From the NCBI GenBank assembly GCA_910587445.1, contig CAJULE010000001.1:161748-225747 (forward strand): a stretch of 64,000 nucleotides of DNA, given 5' to 3'. Of the stretch, positions 33,692 through 42,682 are shown piece after piece. The stretch comes from an uncultured Christensenellaceae bacterium (lineage in GTDB: Bacteria; Bacillota; Clostridia; Christensenellales; Pumilibacteraceae). The notes under the pieces were generated by a model. That model saw nothing but the letters and a program-made list of their open reading frames with translations, made no database searches and was not told the origin of the DNA. The position numbers and the translations under genes were made by a program. How positions within the stretch are numbered: the first letter of the stretch is position 1; every line of letters begins with the position of its first letter.

Positions 33692-36454
33692 CTATTCGCT
33701 TCTCAGCGCGTCCACGGGGTCCTTCTTCGCCGCAAGACGCGCGGGGATAAGCCCCGACACGAGAGTGAGCACTATGCTTATGGCTATCATGACGAGAGCC
33801 GTCGGTATGGACAGCGAAGCTATGGAATATATGCCGAACGCCGTACCTATGCAAAGATTTACAATGCCCTCTATTATATATGTTATTCCTATGCCTACGA
33901 TACCGGATATGAGACCTATTATGAAAGTTTCGGCATTAAACAGTCGCGATACGTCGCCCTTTCTGCCGCCGAGCGAGCGGATCACGCCTATTTCCTTTAC
34001 GCGCTCTATGACGGAGACGTATGTGATTATGGCTATCATTACGGTCGAAACGACGAGCGAGAGGGCGGTGAAAGCTACGAGCGCGATCGACACTATGTTT
34101 ATCATGTCGCTTATCATCGCTATTATTATCGATAGATTATCCGTGTATGTGACGTCGCTTCTGCTTGCCGAAAGCGTCAAACCGCCTACCGCCATTTCAT
34201 ACTTGTTGCCGTTTTCGTCTTTTGCGTTCCATAGGTCGAGATACTTCGTCACTTCGTCCTTGAGCTCGAAGTCCACGGGATACACGCTTATTCGGTTGGG
34301 AAGGGTCGCGCCGCCCGCTTGCCGCAAATTGAACGTGTGCACGTTTGCGTATGGAAGATTCATCATGGAGCCGAGAATAGCCGCCATGGAAGAATTGCTT
34401 CCTATAAAGCCCACGTTGCCCGTGTGCCAATATTCGTCGGGAGAAAGATCTTTTCCGTCCCACCAAAAATCGTACATATAGGTTATTCCGTACGGAAATT
34501 CCGTCATCTCGCCCGTGCCGGGAACAGCCGTCTGATAAAAGCCGCTCGTGATTGTCTTGTCTTTATCCTCGGGCAAACCGTTTAAGTACTCGACGATTTC
34601 CGACTCTCTGCCGCTTTCGAGCACTTCGTCCGTGAATGCCGTCGTAAAGTAGAAGCCGCTCGAAAGACAGCCGTAGGACGTGCCCGTTTTGGGCTTGAGA
34701 ATTGCCGTAAGAGTGAGCTCTTTTCCGCCGTCCCAAGTCTCGCCGTCGGCTATTTTATGGTTGTAGTCGAACGGATATTGTTCTTGAGGGCGAAAGGACG
34801 TACCCGGATTTTTCGTATAGACGGTGTCGTTCGGATACCAGGTGAATTTTTTGTTCAAAAGCTCCTCATACGTGAATTGCTTTATATCGGGTATGCTGTC
34901 GTCTACAAGGTCGTCTCTGCCCGCCGCCTTATATACTGCGTTGAAGAACTCATTTTGCGAGTAATAGCCGAGCTGTGCGAGAGTGAGGTCGGACAGCTCC
35001 TGATCGCTGTTTACGACGATCATTATCTCGTTCGCCTTTGTAGGTATATGTCCGCCGTCGTTTAAGATGTCGTATTGCGAAAGCACGAAATCGGTGTTGT
35101 TCGGCATTTGCGAAAAGCCCGTGGCAAACGACGTTATCAACGAGGAATACTGCTTGTAATCGGTCTGTTCGAGCAGCGCCGTGTATATTTGGCGTCCCGC
35201 AGTGAGCGACATGGTCTGCGTGCCCGTATTTCCGTCTTTGTCCGCAAAGTGGAAATCGGTGTAGAGATTGTTCGACATGGAAACGCCGTAATAGGGGACA
35301 ATAGCCGAATAATACTCTTTCGGCATGGCGTTTACGAAGTCGATATATTCCTGCGTAATGTTGTTTGTGATCGTCATGGTTTCGGCGCTGTCTGCGCGCG
35401 AGACGAGATATTCTATTACGGAACTTACGTTTATCTTGCCGTCCTCTACGGCTATCTTCGAAGCTTCCGCCTGTTCGCCCATGGTCATCGCCGACATGAC
35501 GCTGCTTAGGTCGAGAGCCTCCTCGCTTATCGTAATGGGATTGCCCGACAGCATATCGTCCTGCATATCGCTTATGTAGCCGAGCACGCCGCTTCTGACC
35601 GCAAGCACCGTCGCGACGCCGATAATGCCGATACTGCCGGCAAGACATACCATCAGGGTACGCTTGAATTTAGAGCGAAGGTTTCTCGCCGAAAGTCTGA
35701 ACGCCTGCCAGAACGAAAGTTTGGATTTTTTGGAGATATCCTTGTGCTCGCGTTCTTCGTTCTCCTTGGGATCCGATGTGTACGGATCGGAGTCCGAAAC
35801 GATGTTTCCGTCGAGAAGCTTTACTATGCGCGTCGAATATTGCTCCGCGATCTCGGGGTTGTGGGTGACCATTATGACAAGGCGCTCTTTCGCGATTTCC
35901 TTGATGAGCTCCATTATCTGTACCGAAGTCGTCGTATCGAGCGCGCCGGTGGGCTCGTCTGCAAGGAGAATTTCGGGCTCGTTGACGAGGGCGCGCGCGA
36001 TCGCAACGCGCTGGCACTGTCCGCCCGAGAGCTGGTTGGGCTTTTTGTTGTATTGCCCTTTGAGCCCCACCTTGTCGAGAGCGTCCTTTGCCCGAGCAAC
36101 TCGCGACGATTTGTCGACGCCCGAAATAGTCAGCGCGAGCTCTACGTTTTCGAGGATCGTCTGGTGCGGGATGAGGTTATAGCTTTGGAATATAAAGCCT
36201 ATTCGGTGATTGCGGTATGTATCCCAATCGCGGTCTTTAAAGCGCTTTGTGCTTATGCCGTCTATGAAAAGATCTCCGTCCGTGTAGTGGTCGAGTCCGC
36301 CTATTATGTTCAACAGGGTGGTCTTGCCGCAACCGCTCGGTCCGAGTATGGATACGAATTCGTTTGCGCGGAATTCTATGTCGAGCCCCTTCAGGGCATG
36401 GACCGTTTCGTTGGAAGTCACGTAATCTTTTTTTACGGATTGCAGCTTGAGCAT
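33692..36454 (-). CDS. MacB-like ABC exporter, ATPase-permease fusion
   Basis: 920 residues. The ATPase (1-230) has GPSGCGKTT, LSGGQCQR, LLADEP and VTHN. The permease (about 255-920) has a first membrane helix near 268-290, a large extracellular domain of about 450 residues and three C-terminal helices with an FtsX core. The fusion and helix arrangement fit MacB-type mechanotransmission exporters, yet the periplasm-like domain is larger than in E. coli MacB. GAGGAGG precedes the chosen ATG. Likely exports peptides or toxic compounds; no two-component system is adjacent. Confidence 0.88.
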   Translation of the reverse strand: MLKLQSVKKDYVTSNETVHALKGLDIEFRANEFVSILGPSGCGKTTLLNIIGGLDHYTDGDLFIDGISTKRFKDRDWDTYRNHRIGFIFQSYNLIPHQTILENVELALTISGVDKSSRVARAKDALDKVGLKGQYNKKPNQLSGGQCQRVAIARALVNEPEILLADEPTGALDTTTSVQIMELIKEIAKERLVIMVTHNPEIAEQYSTRIVKLLDGNIVSDSDPYTSDPKENEEREHKDISKKSKLSFWQAFRLSARNLRSKFKRTLMVCLAGSIGIIGVATVLAVRSGVLGYISDMQDDMLSGNPITISEEALDLSSVMSAMTMGEQAEASKIAVEDGKINVSSVIEYLVSRADSAETMTITNNITQEYIDFVNAMPKEYYSAIVPYYGVSMSNNLYTDFHFADKDGNTGTQTMSLTAGRQIYTALLEQTDYKQYSSLITSFATGFSQMPNNTDFVLSQYDILNDGGHIPTKANEIMIVVNSDQELSDLTLAQLGYYSQNEFFNAVYKAAGRDDLVDDSIPDIKQFTYEELLNKKFTWYPNDTVYTKNPGTSFRPQEQYPFDYNHKIADGETWDGGKELTLTAILKPKTGTSYGCLSSGFYFTTAFTDEVLESGRESEIVEYLNGLPEDKDKTITSGFYQTAVPGTGEMTEFPYGITYMYDFWWDGKDLSPDEYWHTGNVGFIGSNSSMAAILGSMMNLPYANVHTFNLRQAGGATLPNRISVYPVDFELKDEVTKYLDLWNAKDENGNKYEMAVGGLTLSASRSDVTYTDNLSIIIAMISDMINIVSIALVAFTALSLVVSTVMIAIITYVSVIERVKEIGVIRSLGGRKGDVSRLFNAETFIIGLISGIVGIGITYIIEGIVNLCIGTAFGIYSIASLSIPTALVMIAISIVLTLVSGLIPARLAAKKDPVDALRSE

Positions 36455-36489
36455 TTTTTTGCCTCCTCTTGCCAAGGTCGCGTATTATT

Positions 36490-36502
36490 TACGCCGTTTT
36501 AT
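36490..36502 (-). promoter_or_regulatory. 13-bp repeat in the leader of the ABC exporter gene
   Basis: ATAAAACGGCGTA on the minus strand lies about 10 bp after the -10 box. An identical copy lies in the promoter of the YjzC-like gene 370 bp away, so it may be a shared operator. Confidence 0.4.
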
Positions 36503-36511
36503 TGCTTAATC

Positions 36512-36540
36512 ATTATATTATTTTTGCTTGATAATGTCAA
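36512..36540 (-). promoter_or_regulatory. Consensus promoter of the ABC exporter
   Basis: Perfect TTGACA and TATAAT with a 17-bp spacer, 57 nt before the start codon. Confidence 0.85.
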
Positions 36541-36586
36541 AGAAACGGAATTGCTTTTTATGTGAATTATTTGTGAAAAAACGCAA

Positions 36587-36630
36587 AAAGACAGCCGTCG
36601 TCCGATATGACGTCAAACTACGGCTGTCTT
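36587..36630 (-). terminator. Terminator of the YjzC-like gene
   Basis: AAGACAGCCGT pairs with ACGGCTGTCTT, with an inner CGTC/GACG hairpin; on the minus strand it is followed by a T-rich tract. Confidence 0.8.
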
Positions 36631-36668
36631 CTCCGCATGAGCGGAGCGTGTTCCTTATCTACTCGGAG

Positions 36669-36824
36669 TTACTTATTGAACTCGAAGTGGTTGTTGGAAC
36701 TCTGCGTCGGAGGCATTCTGTCGCCCTTGCTTACATGGACAGTGCCGACAATGCGACCGTTGGAAGATACTACGTTGTATTCGCCGGTCTTGGGCGCAAT
36801 TTCACCCGAATTGAGCTTTTCCAT
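36669..36824 (-). CDS. YjzC-like small protein
   Basis: 51 residues. GEIAPKTGEYNVV, then VSKGDRMPPTQSSNNHFE match the pattern of the YjzC-like family (SGxxAPxSGxY...GxxxPPT). The family has no assigned function. The gene has its own promoter, an AAGGAGG eight bases before the ATG, and a terminator, so it is a complete monocistronic unit. Confidence 0.8.
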   Translation of the reverse strand: MEKLNSGEIAPKTGEYNVVSSNGRIVGTVHVSKGDRMPPTQSSNNHFEFNK

Positions 36825-36849
36825 TTCAATTTCCTCCTTGTACTCATAT

Positions 36850-36878
36850 TATTTATCGTTCTACGCCGTTTTATGCAA
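36850..36878 (-). promoter_or_regulatory. Promoter of the YjzC-like gene with shared 13-bp motif
   Basis: TTGCAT and TAAATA are 17 bp apart. The second ATAAAACGGCGTA copy (36862-36874) fills most of the spacer, a position where a bound protein would block polymerase. Confidence 0.55.
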
Positions 36879-36920
36879 GACATATCAAAACTACTTTTTC
36901 GGTTTTCTCTCGTTTTTTGT

Positions 36921-36949
36921 TTGCTTATTGCGTATAAAAGTAGTATACT
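36921..36949 (+). promoter_or_regulatory. Promoter of the mazG-dusB-antiporter operon
   Basis: TTGCTT and TATACT with a 17-bp spacer, 34 nt before the mazG start. Confidence 0.7.
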
Positions 36950-36982
36950 ATGCATGCAAATCAAATATAGGAACGTGGCATA

Positions 36983-38215
36983 ATGATTACTGTAATAGGG
37001 CTGGGCGGCAAAGCCGACGAGCTCACGCTCGAGGCGAAAAAAGTTATTTCAAACGCGACGACGGTTGCCGTCAAGACATTTAAGACGGCGGCGGGCAAAG
37101 CGGTCGGCGCGAGCATTTCCATGGACGAAATTTTCGACGAGAGCGAAAATTTCGACAGGCTCGACGAGACGATCGCAAATAAACTCACAGCCTTGGAAAA
37201 GAACGGCGACGTTGCTTATTGCACGGACGGCGACGGCATGAGCGACGGCGTATACCGTGCTCTCGAAAGAAGCGGAGCGGACGTGACCCTTGTGCGCGGA
37301 GTGAGCTGCGGGATAAGACGCGCGTGCGACGCTCGGCTCACGATGACGGCTTTCGGCGCTCTTGCCGCCCGTCCTTACATAGACGGCGGAGTCGCTCTCG
37401 AAATAACCGAGATAGGGGACGTCATGCTTGCGGGCGAGGTGAAGCTGTATCTTCTCGAATACTATGCGCCCGAGACCGAAATACTCTTTTCTTCGTGCGG
37501 CAAGACTTCTGCTCTTTCCCTCGAAGAGCTTGACCGGCAAAAGAAATATTCGTTCGACGCCTGTCTTTTCATAGAGGGAAACCGCGATCTCGACAAGGCG
37601 CGCTATACGTTTGCCGACCTCATGCGGATAATGTCGAGGCTCACCGCGCCCGACGGCTGTCCGTGGGATAAGGCGCAGACGCACGAGAGCATAAGGACCA
37701 ACCTCATAGAAGAGGCGTACGAAGCCGTCGACGCGATCGATTCGGGCGACTTGGACGCCATGCGCGAGGAAATCGGCGACGTGCTGTTGCAAGCCGTATT
37801 CCACTGCGACATGGCGGCTCGCACGGGCGAGTTTACGGCGGGAGACGTCATAAGCGAGCTGTGCGGCAAACTGTACTCGCGCCACACGCACATCTTCGGC
37901 AAGGACAGAGCGGGCGATTCCGCAGAGGCGCTTAAGTTCTGGGAGAACGCCAAAGCCGTGGAAAAGAGCTATACGAGTCTTTACGACATTCTGACGCGGC
38001 TTCCCAAAGGCTTTCCGTCGCTGCTGCGCGCACAGAAGGCGTACAAGAAGGCGGTCAAGGCGGGCAGAGCGGAGAAGCCCGAGCAAAAGACGAGCGAGAC
38101 GGAGCTCGGCGATAAGCTGTTCGACCTTGTGCGCATAGCGTCCGCAAGCGGCGTCGATGCGGAGACCGCACTCAATAAGAAGATAGGCGAATTTATAGAG
38201 GGCTTTAAGGACTGA
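36983..38215 (+). CDS. mazG: Tetrapyrrole-methylase-like/MazG nucleotide pyrophosphohydrolase (YabN-type)
   Basis: 410 residues. The N-terminal 200 or so residues begin ITVIGLGGKADELT like the tetrapyrrole methylase superfamily. The C-terminal MazG domain (about 210-405) has CPWDKAQTHESIRTNLIEEA, the EExxE/EExxD metal site continuing as MREEIGDVLLQAVFH. Members hydrolyse aberrant nucleoside triphosphates. The fusion corresponds to B. subtilis YabN. The stop overlaps the dusB start (TGATG). Confidence 0.9.
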   Translation: MITVIGLGGKADELTLEAKKVISNATTVAVKTFKTAAGKAVGASISMDEIFDESENFDRLDETIANKLTALEKNGDVAYCTDGDGMSDGVYRALERSGADVTLVRGVSCGIRRACDARLTMTAFGALAARPYIDGGVALEITEIGDVMLAGEVKLYLLEYYAPETEILFSSCGKTSALSLEELDRQKKYSFDACLFIEGNRDLDKARYTFADLMRIMSRLTAPDGCPWDKAQTHESIRTNLIEEAYEAVDAIDSGDLDAMREEIGDVLLQAVFHCDMAARTGEFTAGDVISELCGKLYSRHTHIFGKDRAGDSAEALKFWENAKAVEKSYTSLYDILTRLPKGFPSLLRAQKAYKKAVKAGRAEKPEQKTSETELGDKLFDLVRIASASGVDAETALNKKIGEFIEGFKD

Positions 38216-39171
38216 TGTCTTTTGCGGTGCACAAGCTCGATATAGGCGGAGTCATGCTCGAGAACAATCTCGTACTCGCGCCGCTCGCCGGCTTTACGGA
38301 CGTGGCTTTTCGTAGGCTTTGCAAGGAGAGCGGAGTGGGGCTTACCGTGACGGAAATGGTAAGCGTAAACGGCTTAAAGTACGGCAGCGACAAGACGGAG
38401 AGCCTTTTGAGACGCGTTAAAAAAGAGACTCCGTGCGCAGTCCAGCTTTTCGGAAGCGATCCCGAAGTCTTTCGCTACGTGCTTGAAAGGCGCGAATGTC
38501 TTTCGGGATTCGAGATAGTCGATATAAATATGGGCTGTCCCATGCCGAAAGTGACAAAGCTCGGAGCGGGAAGCGCGCTTTTGTCCGATAAAGTCCGCGC
38601 CGCAGAGATAGTCCGCGCCTGCGTCGAAAGCGCACGCCGACCCGTGACCGTAAAAATGCGGCTCGGGAAAGAGGACGGCGGCGGCGCGGAGGAATTTGCC
38701 GCCTGTCTCGAAAAGGCGGGAGCGGCGGCGGTCGCCGTACACGGCAGGACGGTGAAGCAGCTTTACGGCGGCAAAGCCGATTGGCAGGCGATAGCGCGCA
38801 TAAAACAGGCGCTGTCCGTGCCCGTCATAGGCAACGGCGACGTCATTGACGCGACGACATTTAAAGCGCGTATCGAGGAAAGCGGCGCGGACGGCATTAT
38901 GATAGGCAGGGGCGCGCTCGGCAGACCGTGGCTGTTCGGAGAAATCATTCGCGGCGAAACGGCGGACGCAGCCGACACCGCCGTAAGGCACATCGACTAT
39001 ATGGTCGAATATTTTTCCGACGAATACGCGACGAAAGCTTTCAGAAAACACGTTGCGTACTATCTCAGAGGCAGGGCGGACAGCCGCTCGCTCAAAGCCG
39101 CGCTTCAAAGCGCGACGTGCGCCGAAGAGATGAAATCGCTTTTGAAGGAAGGATTGAAAGGAAGAGGATAG
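38215..39171 (+). CDS. dusB: tRNA-dihydrouridine synthase
   Basis: 318 residues, FMN-dependent TIM barrel. LAPLAGFTDVAFR, the NMGCPMPKVTKLGAGSAL block with the catalytic Cys, VKMRLG, VHGRTVKQLYGGKADW and IMIGRGALGRPW are all typical of DusB. It reduces specific uridines in tRNA. It starts on the last base of the mazG stop codon and the next gene begins four bases after its stop. Confidence 0.92.
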   Translation: MSFAVHKLDIGGVMLENNLVLAPLAGFTDVAFRRLCKESGVGLTVTEMVSVNGLKYGSDKTESLLRRVKKETPCAVQLFGSDPEVFRYVLERRECLSGFEIVDINMGCPMPKVTKLGAGSALLSDKVRAAEIVRACVESARRPVTVKMRLGKEDGGGAEEFAACLEKAGAAAVAVHGRTVKQLYGGKADWQAIARIKQALSVPVIGNGDVIDATTFKARIEESGADGIMIGRGALGRPWLFGEIIRGETADAADTAVRHIDYMVEYFSDEYATKAFRKHVAYYLRGRADSRSLKAALQSATCAEEMKSLLKEGLKGRG

Positions 39172-39175
39172 GACG

Positions 39176-40393
39176 ATGGATTATACGTTTTTACTCGAGC
39201 TTGCACTAATACTGATATTTACGAAAGTGCTCGGGATTCTCATGAAAAAGCTCGGACTGCCGCAGGTGGTCGGCGCCATAATTGCGGGACTTTTACTCGG
39301 CGGCGCGGTCTGGTCGCCGCTTACGGGCGGACGCTTTATACCCGTTTCTCCGTCTGCCGCGCTTACCGTCATTGCCGAAATAGGCGTCGTAATGATAATG
39401 TTTTCGGCAGGACTCGAAACCGATTTGAAGGAGCTTAAAAGCACGGGTCCCGTCGCAATGCTCATAGCGATGTTCGGCGTGGTCGTGCCGCTCGGACTCG
39501 GCTTTTTGATCGCCATGCCGTTTTTCGGTACGAGCGATATTCACGGCGTGCTTGCCTGTGTGTTCGTGGGCGTGATAATCACGGCGACCAGCGTTTCCAT
39601 AACCGTCGAGACGCTTAAGGAGCTGGGAAAGCTTAAGGGCAAAGTGGGCACGGCTATACTTTCCGCGGCCATAATCGACGACGTAATAGGCATAATAATC
39701 CTTACCGTCGTAATGGGACTGAAAAATCCGTCGTCGGGCGGCGCCGGCGCCGCGGCGGTCGACACCATAGTAAAGACGGTGCTTTTCTTCGTAGTCGCAA
39801 TAGGCGCGGGGCTCATGCTCAACCGTCTCTTCAAATGGCTCGTAAAGAAATATCCGCACCGCAGGCGCGTGCCCATTATGGGGCTTGCCGTCTGCTTCAT
39901 ATATGCGTATATAGCCGAACACTTCTTCGGAATAGCCGACATAACGGGCGCATATCTTGCCGGCATAATTCTTTCCAACCTCAAGGAAACGGGATATATC
40001 GAGCACAAGGTGGACGTGGGCTCGTACATGATATTTTCGCCCGTGTTCTTTGCGGCAATAGGAATAAAGACCACCTTCGAGGGAATGACTTTGCAGGTGC
40101 TGTTGTTTGCGCTCCTGTTTGTGCTTGCGGGTATCGGCGGAAAGATAATCGGCTGCGGCGGCGCCGCGAAGCTGTGCAGGTTCTCCGTGAAGGATTCGCT
40201 TAAAATAGGCGTGGGAATGATAGCCCGCGGCGAGGTCGCCCTCATAGTCGCGCAAAAGGGCATGGACAGCGGAATCATTCCGCCGGTCTATCTTTCCGCC
40301 GTCATCGTGCTCGTAATAGTTTCGTCGCTGCTTGCGCCCATACTTTTGAAGGTGCTGTTCAAGACGGATAAACAGTTGCCGCTTGCGGCTTGA
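39176..40393 (+). CDS. Cation/proton antiporter, CPA2 family
   Basis: 405 residues with about 12-13 membrane helices. GLPQVVGAIIAGLLLGG and AIIDDVIGIIILTVVMG (the paired acidic ion-binding residues) and MIARGEVALIVAQKG are characteristic of Kef/NapA-like CPA2 exchangers. There is no C-terminal RCK domain. It exchanges Na+ or K+ for protons at the membrane. It is the last gene of the operon. Confidence 0.9.
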   Translation: MDYTFLLELALILIFTKVLGILMKKLGLPQVVGAIIAGLLLGGAVWSPLTGGRFIPVSPSAALTVIAEIGVVMIMFSAGLETDLKELKSTGPVAMLIAMFGVVVPLGLGFLIAMPFFGTSDIHGVLACVFVGVIITATSVSITVETLKELGKLKGKVGTAILSAAIIDDVIGIIILTVVMGLKNPSSGGAGAAAVDTIVKTVLFFVVAIGAGLMLNRLFKWLVKKYPHRRRVPIMGLAVCFIYAYIAEHFFGIADITGAYLAGIILSNLKETGYIEHKVDVGSYMIFSPVFFAAIGIKTTFEGMTLQVLLFALLFVLAGIGGKIIGCGGAAKLCRFSVKDSLKIGVGMIARGEVALIVAQKGMDSGIIPPVYLSAVIVLVIVSSLLAPILLKVLFKTDKQLPLAA

Positions 40394-40411
40394 AGTCTGT
40401 AAATTTGCTTA

Positions 40412-40440
40412 AGGGCTTTCGCTTTGCCGAAAGCTCTTTT
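40412..40440 (+). terminator. Terminator of the mazG-dusB-antiporter operon
   Basis: AGGGCTTTCG/CGAAAGCTCT stem followed by TTT. Confidence 0.8.
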
Positions 40441-40493
40441 GTCTGCGATCGGATTGAGACCGAATAAATATTTGCAAAGTTTTAATATCGGTA

Positions 40494-40522
40494 TTGACAA
40501 ATTTGCTTTTTCATGGTATCCT
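40494..40522 (+). promoter_or_regulatory. Promoter of the first LytTR two-component operon
   Basis: TTGACA and TATCCT with a 17-bp spacer and a TGG extension before the -10; 32 nt before the regulator start. Confidence 0.7.
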
Positions 40523-40554
40523 TAAAGGGAAGATATAAGGTAGGTTTAAAGGTA

Positions 40555-41262
40555 ATGATAAGAATCGCGCTCGTCGAGGACGACTCTTCTTGCAAAGAGC
40601 AAACCGTAAATTATGCCGACCGCTATGCAAAAGAAAACGGGGTCGAGGTGAAAATCGATTGCTTCGGCGACGGGCTGGAATTTTTGGAAAAGTACTCTTC
40701 CGATTACACCGTCGTATTTATGGATATAGAAATGCCATACATGAACGGGCTAAGTGTGGCAAAGAAACTGAGGGAAAAAGACGAGTATGTGCCGCTTATA
40801 TTCATGACGCAGATGGCGCAGTATGCGATCAAGGGCTATGAGGTGAACGCGATAGACTATGTAGTGAAGCCCGTGGCTTACGGGACTTTTTCGGATAAAC
40901 TCAAAAAGGCGGTAAAGGCGAATGAAAAGTACGTCGACTACGATTTTACCGTAGCGAAAAAGGACGGAAAATTGCGCCTTCAAACCTCTAAGATCTATTA
41001 TGTGGAAGTGATGAATCATAAGCTTGTCTATCACACCGTGGACGGGAATGTGGAAAACAGCGGTTCGCTGAGCGCTCTCGAGAGGGAACTCGTGAAGTAC
41101 AATTTTTCGAGATGCAATACCTGCTATCTCGTGAATTTGCGTTTTGTGACTGCGTTAAACGAAAATACCGTGTGGGTGGGGAGTGACGCTCTTGCCGTGA
41201 GCAGATCGAGAAAAAAGAGCTTTTTTTCGGATGTGGCGGCTTACAGGGGAGGCGGAAAATGA
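40555..41262 (+). CDS. LytTR-family response regulator (TCS 1)
   Basis: 235 residues. Receiver with VEDDSS, phospho-acceptor in VVFMDIEMPYMNG and Lys in VVKPV; LytTR domain (about 133-232) with IYYVEVMNHKLVYHT and the SRCNTCYLVNLRFV helix. LytTR domains bind pairs of direct repeats about 21 bp apart, and such a pair lies upstream of GH3-3. The chosen ATG excludes a 14-residue extension overlapping the promoter. ATGA overlap with the kinase gene. Confidence 0.9.
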   Translation: MIRIALVEDDSSCKEQTVNYADRYAKENGVEVKIDCFGDGLEFLEKYSSDYTVVFMDIEMPYMNGLSVAKKLREKDEYVPLIFMTQMAQYAIKGYEVNAIDYVVKPVAYGTFSDKLKKAVKANEKYVDYDFTVAKKDGKLRLQTSKIYYVEVMNHKLVYHTVDGNVENSGSLSALERELVKYNFSRCNTCYLVNLRFVTALNENTVWVGSDALAVSRSRKKSFFSDVAAYRGGGK

Positions 41263-42554
41263 TCGGGTTCATTTACTCACTCGCTTCGTTCTTTACGAAT
41301 TTCTTTACGGAGATAATGGCTGTGCAGCTTCTTTTTTGTATGCTGTTCGCGAGAAGGAAATATTGGTACATATCCTTGTTTTTGTGGGTTGCGTCGGATA
41401 TAGCGCTGTTTTTTATCCCCAACTTTTATTCGCTCGACGGATTTTTGGCGGTCGGAGGCTGGCTGAATCTGTCGTTCGTATGCGCACTTGTCATTTCCTC
41501 GCTGTTTTTCTTTGCGACGGTCAGGCTAAAAGTTAAGGACCTGCTTTTTTACTCGTCTGCCGCATATGCCGTGCAGAACTTCTCGCATAACGCGAGTTAT
41601 ATCGTAAACGATCTGTTCGGCATTGAATTTCGCGTCGGACTTTGGTTCTTGGTAGCGCTGGCGGTTTTTGTCATAACTCTCGTCGGAGTGTATTTTATTA
41701 TAGTAAAGCGCCTGAAGATCGGCGAGGCTAATGCGGTGGACAACCACTCCATTCTCATAATTTCGGTTGTCACGATAAGCATAACCTATATCTTTTCCAT
41801 GCGCTTTCTTCCCATAACTTCTTCCGACAACATCGCAAGATTTTATGCCGCCGGGTGCTGTCTCTTTCTGCTGTTCATGCAGTTCAGTATATTCGACCGC
41901 GGCAGGGTCAAGATCGAAAAGGAGACGATCGAAAATCTTTTGTATACTCAGCAGAAGCAGTATAACATATGGAAGGAGAATGTCGATATAATAAACGTCA
42001 AATGCCACGATTTGAAGCACCAAATATACATGGCGAGAAAGACCGACGACAGCGAGGAGCGCAGTGCGAGCCTCAAGGAAGTCGAAAACGCAATTATGAT
42101 TTACGATAATTTCGCAAAGACGGGCAACGAGACGCTCGATATAATTCTCACGGAAAAGAATCTCTTGTGCGAGAGGAAGAAAATAAAGTTTTCTTACATG
42201 GTAGACGGAGAGAAGTTGTCTTTTATGTCGGGAGAAGACCTCTGTTCGCTGTTTTGCAATATGCTCGACAATGCGATAGAAAGCGCGTCGCAGGTCGAGA
42301 ACGAGGAGGAGCGCATATTGAGCCTGAGTGTGAACTTCGGCGGAAATATGCTGAGCATTCATCAGGATAATACGCATATCGGCAATGTAAACATGGTAAA
42401 CGGCATTCCCAAAACCACCAAGAGCGACGAGCGTTTTCACGGTTTCGGCATAAAGAGTATGCAGATGATAGTGGAAAAATACAAGGGCACTATGCGCTTC
42501 GACGTGAGCGAGGACAAGTTCTGTCTCGATATACTTTTTCTGCTCGAGCGGTAA
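41259..42554 (+). CDS. GHKL sensor histidine kinase, AgrC-like (TCS 1)
   Basis: 431 residues: about six membrane helices (1-215), coiled coil, H-box VKCHDLKHQIYMA and a GHKL ATPase with FCNMLDNAIESA and GFGIKSM. This is the AgrC/BlpH-type architecture that usually detects peptides within the membrane region. Its position directly before GH3-3 suggests that it controls that enzyme. Confidence 0.9.
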   Translation: MIGFIYSLASFFTNFFTEIMAVQLLFCMLFARRKYWYISLFLWVASDIALFFIPNFYSLDGFLAVGGWLNLSFVCALVISSLFFFATVRLKVKDLLFYSSAAYAVQNFSHNASYIVNDLFGIEFRVGLWFLVALAVFVITLVGVYFIIVKRLKIGEANAVDNHSILIISVVTISITYIFSMRFLPITSSDNIARFYAAGCCLFLLFMQFSIFDRGRVKIEKETIENLLYTQQKQYNIWKENVDIINVKCHDLKHQIYMARKTDDSEERSASLKEVENAIMIYDNFAKTGNETLDIILTEKNLLCERKKIKFSYMVDGEKLSFMSGEDLCSLFCNMLDNAIESASQVENEEERILSLSVNFGGNMLSIHQDNTHIGNVNMVNGIPKTTKSDERFHGFGIKSMQMIVEKYKGTMRFDVSEDKFCLDILFLLER

Positions 42555-42568
42555 AGGCAAAACCCGAT

Positions 42569-42631
42569 TACGAAGCGAATTCGGCGAGATACGAATTTCG
42601 CATTGAAAAAAGACAATCCTTATTATAGAAT
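42569..42631 (+). promoter_or_regulatory. GH3-3 promoter with upstream direct repeats
   Basis: TTGAAA (42603) and TAGAAT (42626) are 17 bp apart. Just upstream lie two TACGAA repeats with starts exactly 21 bp apart (42569 and 42590), the second ending five bases before the -35. The same stretch also forms an inverted repeat GCGAATTCG/CGAATTTCGC. The 21-bp spacing fits LytTR binding. Confidence 0.6.
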
Positions 42632-42682
42632 GTTTTCGTCGGATGAAGTTCGGCGAAATTATTTTATAGGAGGAAATGAAAC

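Noticed and set aside
36607..37083. Plus-strand frame across the YjzC-like gene into mazG
   Set aside because: It overlaps a better supported minus-strand gene, the mazG promoter and the mazG start, with no ribosome-binding site.
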